A DNA stretch of 56,789 bases. Source: Bacteroidales bacterium (lineage in GTDB: Bacteria > Bacteroidota > Bacteroidia > Bacteroidales > UBA932). Every line of letters begins with the position of its first letter. Within the stretch, counting starts at the first letter, position 1. The translations under genes were made by a program, and so were the position numbers. Positions 49,527 through 56,789 of this stretch are shown here, one piece after another. The DNA lies in the NCBI GenBank assembly GCA_017551215.1, contig JAFZMA010000099.1, positions 1 through 56,789 of the forward strand, in the 5' to 3' direction. The notes under the pieces were generated by a model. It did not search any database. It had not been told where the DNA came from and was given only the letters and a program-made list of their open reading frames with translations.

Positions 49527-51142
49527 GAGAATCTTCTTCTCCTGCTGATAATTCCGATAAGTACAAATGCCGCTGAAATCCAGCAGCTCAGAAGTCCTGT
49601 AATGTCTCCGTATTTCACGAACGGGGTGATTTCAGCGCTCGGATAAACCTCACCCCTGATAGCGCATTTTTCCCACCATGGAGTAGGCTGGAGTATGTCT
49701 CCTCTCTGGTTGATGAGGGCAGAAGTGCCTGTGTTTGCGCTTCTTGCAATATCCCTTCTGGTCTCTATCGCCCTCAGCGATGCGTAATGCAGATGCTGGA
49801 TATGGCCGCTGGTGTTTTTCCACCAGCCGTCGTTGGTGATTATGGTCATCAGGTTGGCTCCTTCATCCTTGACGTAATCTCTGAAGAAGTTGGCGAACAC
49901 GGATTCGTAACATACGGCACTGCCGATTTTAACATCATCTGGAGTGATGAAAAGGCCTCTGTAGCTCTGGGTTCCGAAGTTTCCGAACCCGCCTCCAAGA
50001 TCCAGACCAAGAGAGCCTAGAACGCTTGTATTTCCTATATAAGGCACAGTTTCGGCCATAACCACCAGTTTGGATTTGTGGTAGAAGGTCAAAGCACTGT
50101 CTTTACCAGTGTAAACCGCAGTGTTGAACAGGTCGTACCAACCGCGAGCCCCCATAGGTCTTGCGGAACGTGTAGGCTTTGCTTCTTCGAAATAATACGT
50201 CTGGGTTACGGCTCCAAATATGAAATTCACGTTGTTTTGGGCAGAAAAGAGCCTTATGCTGTCCAATGTGGAATTGCCAACAGGGTTGTTCTCTACAATG
50301 CTTCCAGCTGCAGAAGACGGATTAAAGAAGGTCTCTGGAGCAACAACCAGGAATGTGGAATCCGTGATGTTCTCTTTGGCCAGATTCAGCAGAATCTCGT
50401 CTTGCTGCCTCTGTGTTTTGCCGCCGAACTTGTCTTGGTATGGGTCTATATTAGGCTGAAGCACCACAACTTCCTTTGCTTGAGCAGGGTCGTAAGAGGC
50501 TATCTTTTTGCCGTATTCAGCGTATCTTATGTGGGAAAGAAGAATTGGAACAGCAATGAGAACAGTTGCTCCCAGAGCCCACCAGCCAGACTTGCGCCTT
50601 TCGGAAATGTTGAGAAGCGTCCTGAAAATCAAGCCGTTTGCAAGCAGAATCCACAAAGATCCGGCTATTGAACCGGTAACCTCGTACCACTGTATGTGCT
50701 TTATGCTTTGGGCAAAGCTGTTGCCAAGGTTGAGCCATGGCCAGGTTACCTGCCAGTCCTGGTAAAGATGCTCCCATGCGCACCACAGGACGGCGAGAGC
50801 CAGATATGGGAAGAAGCCCGCATACCTTTGGGTCAGGAATCTGAACAGCCGGAAAACAACGGCCATCTGCAGCGCGTTCAGTATGATTGCGGCAACGGCT
50901 CCGGCAGGAGTTGCATACCAGATCCACCATGTGGCAATCACGTTCCACAGAAGGAAGGCAGAGTAATAGCAGAGCCCGAAATGCCTTTTACCGCTTTCCG
51001 TAGCCAGTTTTTCGGCTGCCAGAAGCGGAAGGAAAGCAACCAGGGCAATGAGTCCGCAATGCGGATATATGTAAGGTATGGAAAGCAGAAGACCAGACAG
51101 AAGGCTCAGGATCCAAAGTTTTCCCAGGCTATTTTTTTTCAT
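49523..51142 (-). CDS. lnt: Apolipoprotein N-acyltransferase
   Basis: Inner-membrane enzyme that adds the third acyl chain to lipoproteins. The 539-aa protein has several N-terminal helices (SLLSGLLLSIPYIYPHCGLI onward) and a nitrilase-fold periplasmic domain with the Glu-Lys-Cys triad: VVAPETFFNP, YHKSKLVVMAE and SAVCYESVFANFF. It ends with a last helix and RRRRFS. This fits the many lipoproteins in the window. TATTTTTG on the minus strand (51154-51147) ends 4 bases before the ATG. Confidence 0.93.
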   Translation of the reverse strand: MKKNSLGKLWILSLLSGLLLSIPYIYPHCGLIALVAFLPLLAAEKLATESGKRHFGLCYYSAFLLWNVIATWWIWYATPAGAVAAIILNALQMAVVFRLFRFLTQRYAGFFPYLALAVLWCAWEHLYQDWQVTWPWLNLGNSFAQSIKHIQWYEVTGSIAGSLWILLANGLIFRTLLNISERRKSGWWALGATVLIAVPILLSHIRYAEYGKKIASYDPAQAKEVVVLQPNIDPYQDKFGGKTQRQQDEILLNLAKENITDSTFLVVAPETFFNPSSAAGSIVENNPVGNSTLDSIRLFSAQNNVNFIFGAVTQTYYFEEAKPTRSARPMGARGWYDLFNTAVYTGKDSALTFYHKSKLVVMAETVPYIGNTSVLGSLGLDLGGGFGNFGTQSYRGLFITPDDVKIGSAVCYESVFANFFRDYVKDEGANLMTIITNDGWWKNTSGHIQHLHYASLRAIETRRDIARSANTGTSALINQRGDILQPTPWWEKCAIRGEVYPSAEITPFVKYGDITGLLSCWISAAFVLIGIISRRRRFS

Positions 51143-51146
51143 AACT

Positions 51147-51163
51147 CAAAAATAGTAAATTTG
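51147..51163. promoter_or_regulatory. Face-to-face -7 boxes for lnt and the LysE-type gene
   Basis: TATTTTTG on the minus strand (51154-51147) and TAAATTTG on the plus strand (51156-51163) lie one base apart, the same arrangement as at 47453-47470. Predicted leaders are near zero. Confidence 0.55.
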
Positions 51164-51172
51164 CGCCTTGTT

Positions 51173-51841
51173 ATGCACAACGAGATGCTTGAAGTTTTCC
51201 TTAAAGGACTGATAGTGGGCGTTGGGGCTTCTATCCCCCTTGGTCCAGTAGGTGTTCTTTGTATACAGAAAACCATAAGCAAAGGACGTTTCGCAGGTTT
51301 TTTCACGGGCCTGGGAGCATCCATCTCGGATACCTTCTATTCTGCCCTTTCCCTTTTAGGTCTGTTCATGATAGACAGTTTCCTGGACCAGTACAAGGCC
51401 TGGGTGCTTCTTTTCGGAGGTTTAGTCATAGCCGCAATCGGAATCAGGGTTTACCGCAGCAATCCGGTCAAGCAGATCAAGCAGAAGCAGGGTGGAGGAA
51501 GCAGAATCAAGGATATGCTGGAATCACTGGCCATAACAATCACAAATCCAGGCTCTATCTTCCTGATTTTCGCCATGATGGCTGCTGTAAGGCTGGACGT
51601 CTCCGCCTACACCCTGGAAACCGCGCCTGTAGCTGTAAGAATCCTGCTGCTTGCCATATTCCTTGGAACTGCCCTTTGGTGGTTCTTCCTTACTTCTCTT
51701 GTAAGCGTTTTCCGCAAGAAATTCCGCCTCAAGCAGCTGATTGTGATAAACAGGATTTCCGGAATAGTCATTATCCTGCTGGGTATACTGAGCTTTGGAG
51801 AGGGACTCGTCAAGCTGATCCTTCAGTATATAGTAAAGTAG
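51173..51841 (+). CDS. LysE-family exporter
   Basis: A 222-aa inner-membrane protein with about six helices (LKGLIVGVGASIPLGPVGVL, GFFTGLGASISDTFYSALSL, AWVLLFGGLVIAAIGIRVYR, ISGIVIILLGILSFGEG). The GPVG motif near residue 25 and the NPGS motif in helix 4 are typical of LysE/RhtB exporters of amino acids and related compounds. The substrate is unknown. The open frame extends to 50696 across lnt, but ATG 51173 follows the promoter. Its stop codon abuts the 3' end of ssrA on the other strand. Confidence 0.85.
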   Translation: MHNEMLEVFLKGLIVGVGASIPLGPVGVLCIQKTISKGRFAGFFTGLGASISDTFYSALSLLGLFMIDSFLDQYKAWVLLFGGLVIAAIGIRVYRSNPVKQIKQKQGGGSRIKDMLESLAITITNPGSIFLIFAMMAAVRLDVSAYTLETAPVAVRILLLAIFLGTALWWFFLTSLVSVFRKKFRLKQLIVINRISGIVIILLGILSFGEGLVKLILQYIVK

Positions 51842-52240
51842 TGGAGGTGAGCGGAGTCGAACCGCTGTCCAATCAAATTGCCAATAGGTTTTCTACGTGC
51901 GTATCCCCGGTTTGGTTTTCGTCTGAAGCCCCGCCCCGAAGCAGGCAAGTCATCAGCTTATCCTTTTAAACTTAGGAGGATTTAAAGGAGTCATCTTCCG
52001 CATTCTTCTTTTGATGATACCCCGTATGCCAGATCCAAGAAGACGGAAAACCTGGCGGGATACTCGTCCGAAGCACCTTGTGCCTCAAGGATTAAGCGCT
52101 GTCAGCTTGGCTGATTACGCAGCGAGTCTAACATTTGTGTTGCCAATTAATGGCTGAAAGTCATTGATTAACGAGCGCGGCTCCCAACGCTCGGCACGCT
52201 TGCCTACCAACTGATCTGATGTCAAAACCAGAACACCCCC
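51842..52240 (-). ncRNA. ssrA: tmRNA with tag GNTNVRLAA
   Basis: On the minus strand, a 5' GGGGGTG (52240-52234) pairs with CACCTCC (51849-51843) plus discriminator A (51842) to form the tRNA-like acceptor stem. GGTTCGACTCC just before it is the T arm. CCA is not encoded (the next bases are CTA). The size of 399 bases is normal. The resume frame reads GGC AAC ACA AAT GTT AGA CTC GCT GCG TAA at 52144-52115, giving tag GNTNVRLAA. The -LAA end is standard for ClpXP targeting, but VR replaces the YA usual in Bacteroidales tags. A TATATTCG box (52263-52256) is a likely promoter. Confidence 0.93.
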
Positions 52241-52315
52241 GGCTTAAAGAGGATGCGAATATAGAGAAAAAAGCTGCACCCTTTAAGTTTTCAATTATTT
52301 TTCTTCAGCTTCAGG

Positions 52316-55153
52316 CTAGGAAGAAGCCTCATCTATCAGGTAAAGAAGGCTCTTGAAACTGATGCCGCTGTGTTCGCTCAAACCGATTTCACAGGTGCGG
52401 CTCGTGGCATAGCCTTCCGAACATCCTTCTGCCTGTATTGCAAGATCTCTAAGTCCCCAGTCGTTGAGTTCAGGAGTAAAGAATCCCTTGTCTCCGGCAA
52501 AGCCGCAGCAGTTGGTTTCCATCACCTTGACTCTCTTTGCGCACTGCTTGGCTATCTCTACTATGGTTGTGTCTACTCCCAGTTTCTTGGAGGTGCAGAC
52601 GGCAAATACGGCAACAGTCCTGTCTAGTTTGCGGATAGTCAGGTTCGGCATCAGGTAGAGTTTTGCAAATTCAGCCGGCTCATACAGAGTCAGTTTGTCT
52701 CCAAAGTTAGACTTCATTGTGTAAAGGCACGGAGTCATATCGCAGACAATTGGAAGAGTTCCGCCTTCAGAGGCTTTGGTGAGTTCTTCCAGAAGATTGT
52801 CGCTGAGCATCTTGCCGGCCTTGACATATCCCTTGCTGGAGAAGGCCATTCCGCAGCAGAGTTTCTTCAGGTTGGCAGGGTATACCACCTCGAATCCGGC
52901 TTTGCGGATAAGCTTGTCCATCAGGCGAGTGAGGCTAAGAGCCTTTCTGTAAGCCTTGCTGTTGCCCATGGAGCGGGTGAGGCAGCTTGGGAAGTATACC
53001 ACTTTCCCCTTACTCGGCGATGGGATTAGAGACGGATCTCTGCCTTCCAGTATAGCCTTGGAAATCTTGCGGTTGCCTTTAGGGAAACTCGGGTTCCACT
53101 TAGGAATAAGGCCGCATGTGATCCATCTTGCAAACTGGGCCATAGGTTTCATGACTGTCTTTCCTACCGTCCTGCGAATTACGTAGGAAGTATTCCAGGC
53201 TGCCCTCATTCCCCATACAGCCTTGTCCCAATGCGCGGCAAGACGTGTGGCCTTGTTTTCCTGTTTATCCGTATGGTTATTGTGGCGTAATTCCTTGGTA
53301 AGTTTGCCGTTATCTACCTTTACAGGGCAGGCCACTGCGCAGAGGCTGTCCGTTGCGCAGGTTTCGTCTCCCAAATACTTGTATTCCTGTTTCATAAGGG
53401 CAAGGTCTGCGGGGTTGGACTTGGACTTTTCCAGCCTTGTCATTTCCCTGAAAGATACAACCCTTTGTCTTGGAGAGAGCGTTAGACCTTCTGATACACA
53501 GTTCTTTTCGCAGAATCCGCACTCCATGCAGCGGTCTATTTCCGGACTTGTCTGAGGGCATGGCTTAAGGTTCTTGATGTGGGCCTGAGGGTCAGAATTG
53601 AGGATGACTCCCGGATTCATGATTCCCTTAGGGTCTATCAGTTGCTTGATTTCCTTCATGAGACCGTAAGCCTGCTGTCCCCATTCCAACTCAACAAACG
53701 GCGCCATGTTCCTTCCGGTTCCGTGTTCCGCCTTGAGCGAGCCGTCGTATTTGCTCACCACAAGATTGCAGATATCGTCCATGAATTTGGCGTATTTCTG
53801 CACTTCCTCCGGATTCTGGAAATCCTGATTGAACATGAAGTGAAGGTTGCCGGCCAGGGCGTGTCCGAATATCACGGCATCCGAATATCCATCCTTGTCA
53901 AATACCTCTCTCAGGTCTGTAACCGCCTCTGCCAGACGCGGTACCGGGAAGCATACATCTTCTATGATGGCGGTTGTACCTGCCTTTCTCATGCCGGCTA
54001 CCGTTGGCAGGCACTCCTTTCTGACCTTCCAAAGAGTTGCCTGTTCCTTGGCATCAAACGTAAAGGAGAAAGGAAGAACTGTCTGGAACTCGGCAAGAGC
54101 TTCTGTAATCCTCTTTACCTTGCCCTGGAGAGACGGCTTGTCTTCCTCTGTTATCTCCACCAGAAGTCCGCACGCTCCGTCTGGCAGAGTCTTAAGATAC
54201 TCAGGAACTCCGTCTGCATTTTCCACGCTCCTTATAGACGAACGGTCTATCAGCTCCACAGCGGAAACAGGCATCTGCTTGAGTTTCTGCACGGCGTTGC
54301 AGGCCTCCCGAATGGTAGGGAATACGATCAGCGCAAGAGCCTTGAACTTTCTGTCTTCCACCGTGTTATATGTGATGGATGAGATGAAGGCCAGCGTTCC
54401 CTCGCTTCCGATAATCAGATGCTTGAGAATGTCTATTCCGTCTGAATAATCCACGAAAGCGTTGAGGCTGTAGCCCGTTGTATTCTTTATCTTGTATTTC
54501 CTCTCGATCCTTTCCTTGAGAACAGGATCTTCTCCGATTCTTTTGGCAATGCCCTCAAGCCCTTCCACAATGTTTCTGTGAGTTTTGCGGAATCGCTTTA
54601 CGGATGCCGCATCAGCCGTATCCAGGTCTGTTCCGTCCGGAAGTATTATATTTATATCAGCGATGGTCTTGTAGGAGTTCTGGCTTGTGCCACAGCACAT
54701 TCCACTGGCGTTGTTGGCTGCGATTCCTCCTATCATCGCAGAGTCTATAGAGGCCGGGTCCGGCCCAATCTTCTTGCCGTAACGGGTGAGCAGGCGGTTT
54801 GCCATTGCTCCCCTGATTCCGGGCTCAAGGCAGATCCTTTCTCCCCTTACAGATATGCTGTAGTGGCGGAAACCGTGAGTTGCAATCACCAGCACCGAGT
54901 CAGAAATTGACTGGCCGCTCAGCGATGTTCCTGCAGCCCTGAATGTTACAGGGATATCCATCTTGTAGGCTTCCATCAGAATCTGCCGGACTTCCGTAGA
55001 AGACCAGGCCCTTACCACCAACTTTGGAATCAGCCGGTAGAAAGAGGCGTCTGTGCCGAATGCAAGAGTTGTCAGAGGATCGTGGAACATCCTGTCCTTA
55101 GGGATGAACGCTTTAAGTTTGTCGTAAAATTCCTTGTACTTTCCGGTTAGCAT
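52316..55153 (-). CDS. FAD-linked oxidase/Fe-S oxidoreductase fusion (D-2-hydroxyacid dehydrogenase type)
   Basis: A 945-aa fusion related to E. coli YdiJ and to glycolate oxidase GlcD-GlcF. FAD_binding_4 lies at about 45-185 (FRAAGTSLSGQS, GPDPASIDSAMIGGIAANNA). The FAD-oxidase C domain lies at about 230-510 (FGHALAGNLHFMFN, AEHGTGRNMAPFVELEWG). Two 4Fe-4S centres follow (CMECGFCEKNC, then CATDSLCAVACP), then two cysteine-rich CCG-type modules (KKLCCGMAF, ETNCCGFAGDKG). It would oxidise a D-2-hydroxy acid such as lactate or 2-hydroxyglutarate and pass electrons through the clusters. Substrate is not resolvable. It sits 7 bases after the thioredoxin-fold gene, in one operon. Confidence 0.9.
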   Translation of the reverse strand: MLTGKYKEFYDKLKAFIPKDRMFHDPLTTLAFGTDASFYRLIPKLVVRAWSSTEVRQILMEAYKMDIPVTFRAAGTSLSGQSISDSVLVIATHGFRHYSISVRGERICLEPGIRGAMANRLLTRYGKKIGPDPASIDSAMIGGIAANNASGMCCGTSQNSYKTIADINIILPDGTDLDTADAASVKRFRKTHRNIVEGLEGIAKRIGEDPVLKERIERKYKIKNTTGYSLNAFVDYSDGIDILKHLIIGSEGTLAFISSITYNTVEDRKFKALALIVFPTIREACNAVQKLKQMPVSAVELIDRSSIRSVENADGVPEYLKTLPDGACGLLVEITEEDKPSLQGKVKRITEALAEFQTVLPFSFTFDAKEQATLWKVRKECLPTVAGMRKAGTTAIIEDVCFPVPRLAEAVTDLREVFDKDGYSDAVIFGHALAGNLHFMFNQDFQNPEEVQKYAKFMDDICNLVVSKYDGSLKAEHGTGRNMAPFVELEWGQQAYGLMKEIKQLIDPKGIMNPGVILNSDPQAHIKNLKPCPQTSPEIDRCMECGFCEKNCVSEGLTLSPRQRVVSFREMTRLEKSKSNPADLALMKQEYKYLGDETCATDSLCAVACPVKVDNGKLTKELRHNNHTDKQENKATRLAAHWDKAVWGMRAAWNTSYVIRRTVGKTVMKPMAQFARWITCGLIPKWNPSFPKGNRKISKAILEGRDPSLIPSPSKGKVVYFPSCLTRSMGNSKAYRKALSLTRLMDKLIRKAGFEVVYPANLKKLCCGMAFSSKGYVKAGKMLSDNLLEELTKASEGGTLPIVCDMTPCLYTMKSNFGDKLTLYEPAEFAKLYLMPNLTIRKLDRTVAVFAVCTSKKLGVDTTIVEIAKQCAKRVKVMETNCCGFAGDKGFFTPELNDWGLRDLAIQAEGCSEGYATSRTCEIGLSEHSGISFKSLLYLIDEASS

Positions 55154-55160
55154 ATCTTGT

Positions 55161-56789
55161 CTAATTATTTTGTTTCAAAACTTCTGTCATGGCTTCCGCC
55201 GAGGTGCCCTTGAAAATTACTGTTCCGTCCTGGTCTGTGACCAGAATCAGCGGAACGGCCTCTATATAGTATTTGTCTCCGAGTCCGGTTAAGTTATCCT
55301 TTGCGTATAGTTGTCTGAATTCCAGATTATTGGCGGAAACAAACTTGCGGAAATCCTTAACGTTGTCTCCTGCAAAAATACCCGTGAAAGAAACCTTCTT
55401 TCCGTATTTCTTCCAGGCGTTCCGGATTTCAGGCAGAGTTTCCTTGCAGACTTCGCAACCGGTCCTGTAAAAATACAGCACCTTCATCTTTCCGTCGGGA
55501 ATCAGAAGATCAGCCGGATTATCGGCAATATCGTATAGCGTAAGGTTTTCGGCCTTGCTTCCCGGAGCGTTCATATTTGCAGCTTTCAGAATGCTTTCCA
55601 CGCTGGATACAAACACTGTATCTTCCCATTTTTCAGGCATCTCTAGCACATATTTACGTCCAAAATACAAAGCGGTCTGAATATTCGGCGCATAGCCACA
55701 GAAGAAAAGATAGGTGAATGCCTGCCTCATAAGGCGGGAGAAAGATTCTGAAGACTTGACTCCCTCATATATCTTGTCAACGGCATCTTTTCTGGCTCCA
55801 AAATCCAACCCGGTCTCTGGAGAAAGTTCCTCTGACGGGAATATCTGTGAAAGATAAATGTATGCCTTGTTGTCTTCCTCTGCCTGTTCCTCCAGCATTT
55901 TTGAAAGGGTAGGGGTGAGTATGCCTCTTCCCCTAATCCTCAGGCTTTCATCCAGAAGGAACATTTTAGGGGTGCTTACAATTCCATAATCCACGGAAAA
56001 ATTGCTTTCCCTGTCCAGGTCTGCAAGATGGAGCCAGGAGATGTAAGGGTTATTCGTCTGGAAGTGCTTTCCGATATAGTCTTTCCACGCTTTAGAATCG
56101 GTTCCTGTATAAATTGCGGCAATGTTGATAGGGAATTCCTGCCAGGAATCCAGCAGGGAGACCAGCTTTGGAGTTTCCTCTTTGCAGTATGCGCAATCGT
56201 CTGAAAAGAAATAGATTATGGAGTGGTCTCCCATCAGTTCGCGTACGCTTCTCTCCACTCCTGACGTGTCTTTGAGCCTCAGTTCAGGAGCCTTTGAGCC
56301 AACCAGAGTGCCTTTGTTGACAGTTACAAACCAAGCTGCTTCCGCCTTTTGTGGTGCGGGTATTGTCTTGTCGGGGATGATGTATTTTTCAGCGGTATAG
56401 ACAGCGCTTCCCTCGCATCCCATAACCACAGAAGATGAGTATATGCGGAAACACTCCATTGCCACGGCAGCCCTCATCTTAGGGTCTGTCAGATAGCGGT
56501 TTTCCATCAGATAGTCAATGGCCATGTTCCTGACGCTCTCCTTGGAAAATATGAACTCGTCTAGGAATATGTCAAGAATCTGCTTGCCGAATAAGGTATA
56601 GTAGAGCCTGTCATCGGCGATATCTGCCATCCTTTCTTCACCGCTTGATGCAAGGTTTTTTGTAAGGAAACTCCATTGTATGGAAGCTAGAGAAGAGGGA
56701 TTCTCTATACTGGTTTTATCTGGTTCTGGCTGATTGATTTCAATTTTGGGAGCTTTCTTTCCTTTTTTATGCCATTTATCCCGAGACTC
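55161..56789 (-). CDS. Thioredoxin-fold protein with two CxxC domains, 5' end cut by window edge
   Basis: The frame is open to the last base of the window (543 codons including the stop), so the N terminus is missing. An ATG at 56630 is internal rather than the start. Two thioredoxin-like domains are seen: FFSDDCAYCKEETPKLVSL, followed by GIVSTPKMFLLD with the cis-proline, and, at the C terminus, FYRTGCEVCKETLPEI with VPLILVTDQDGT. The layout resembles Bacteroidales TlpA/DUF5106-type exported redox proteins. It probably has a signal peptide beyond the edge. It precedes the FAD/Fe-S dehydrogenase by 7 bases. Confidence 0.8.
   Translation of the reverse strand, partial: ESRDKWHKKGKKAPKIEINQPEPDKTSIENPSSLASIQWSFLTKNLASSGEERMADIADDRLYYTLFGKQILDIFLDEFIFSKESVRNMAIDYLMENRYLTDPKMRAAVAMECFRIYSSSVVMGCEGSAVYTAEKYIIPDKTIPAPQKAEAAWFVTVNKGTLVGSKAPELRLKDTSGVERSVRELMGDHSIIYFFSDDCAYCKEETPKLVSLLDSWQEFPINIAAIYTGTDSKAWKDYIGKHFQTNNPYISWLHLADLDRESNFSVDYGIVSTPKMFLLDESLRIRGRGILTPTLSKMLEEQAEEDNKAYIYLSQIFPSEELSPETGLDFGARKDAVDKIYEGVKSSESFSRLMRQAFTYLFFCGYAPNIQTALYFGRKYVLEMPEKWEDTVFVSSVESILKAANMNAPGSKAENLTLYDIADNPADLLIPDGKMKVLYFYRTGCEVCKETLPEIRNAWKKYGKKVSFTGIFAGDNVKDFRKFVSANNLEFRQLYAKDNLTGLGDKYYIEAVPLILVTDQDGTVIFKGTSAEAMTEVLKQNN

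Larger units (their letters stand above)
1651..54926. repeat. Dispersed ATCGCTGA(G) word, 24 copies
   Basis: Plus orientation (ATCGCTGA) starts at 4922, 5609, 17794, 18404, 20868, 22832, 26446, 32014, 39252, 40333, 44516, 46070. Minus orientation (TCAGCGAT on the given strand) starts at 1651, 9107, 10513, 12722, 12797, 13902, 16986, 21859, 41304, 49774, 54657, 54919. Twenty-one of 24 extend to ATCGCTGAG, ten to ATCGCTGAGG, and five to ATCGCTGAGGAA. Coding copies read IAE, SLR or LSD in sense, and others lie antisense. Chance expectation for an octamer on two strands here is about 1.7. Confidence 0.85.

Noticed and set aside
50696..51172. N-terminal extension of the LysE-type frame
   Set aside because: It runs antisense through lnt and across the promoter; the membrane protein starts at 51173.
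1..56789. CRISPR array, rRNA, tRNA, integrase or insertion sequence
   Set aside because: I found no regular spaced repeats, rRNA or tRNA sequence, or transposase/recombinase motifs. Every gap is short and was read.

Overview
The window looks like a chromosomal segment from an uncultured-type member of the Bacteroidota, most likely order Bacteroidales. The signs are FimA/Mfa2-type (type V) pilus genes, families largely confined to this phylum (DUF5606, DUF3575, DUF6340), many sigma boxes of the form TAnnTTTG with TTTG about 20 bp upstream, and few Shine-Dalgarno sequences. I cannot name a family or genus. There is no rRNA, tRNA or CRISPR array; one tmRNA is present. Both window edges cut genes.

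Layout. 1-9.5 kb is core: a partial gene (probably YbbR-like), coaE, a TerB/J-domain protein, DUF5606, rimO, fabG, then on the minus strand a DUF6340 lipoprotein and yicC, then glnS, an exported peptide-deformylase-like protein and a PAS/A1S_2505 fusion. 9.6-20.1 kb is accessory: hicBA with a leader ORF, a DUF1016 (YhcG-type) nuclease gene holding nested palindromes, three unknown small genes, a visibly AT-richer block with a nuclease-Schlafen-type helicase (DUF2075), a small protein and a helicase IV-like enzyme, a beta carbonic anhydrase, a RelE/HigB-HigA toxin-antitoxin pair and an Ig-like lipoprotein. 20.3-35.7 kb returns to core: hsp20, recG, pdxA, rnhA, gpsA, pgi, a CPA2 antiporter, and an addB/addA pair for double-strand-break resection. 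35.7-40.1 kb is a compact four-gene fimbrial operon. 40.1-56.8 kb holds an AsmA-like protein, DUF2461, a lactonase-type propeller, a GH89 alpha-N-acetylglucosaminidase operon with a secreted nuclease, a PgpH-type HD phosphodiesterase, lnt, a LysE-type exporter, ssrA, a large FAD/Fe-S dehydrogenase and a partial thioredoxin-fold protein.

Two signals go beyond gene content. First, the octamer ATCGCTGA (usually ATCGCTGAG, best form ATCGCTGAGGAAA) occurs 24 times by my count in both orientations, in all reading frames, in core genes, accessory genes and intergenic DNA; about 2 are expected by chance. This is a candidate genome-wide DNA word (uptake, Chi-like, HIP1-like or methylation-linked). Second, three unlinked transcription units (hicA, DUF1016, fimbrial operon) share one promoter design: a perfect GGTAAA-N-TTTACC palindrome, 6 bp, a TTTG-type -33 box, 20-21 bp, then TAnnTTTG. 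This suggests a common regulator linking surface fimbriae and accessory genes.
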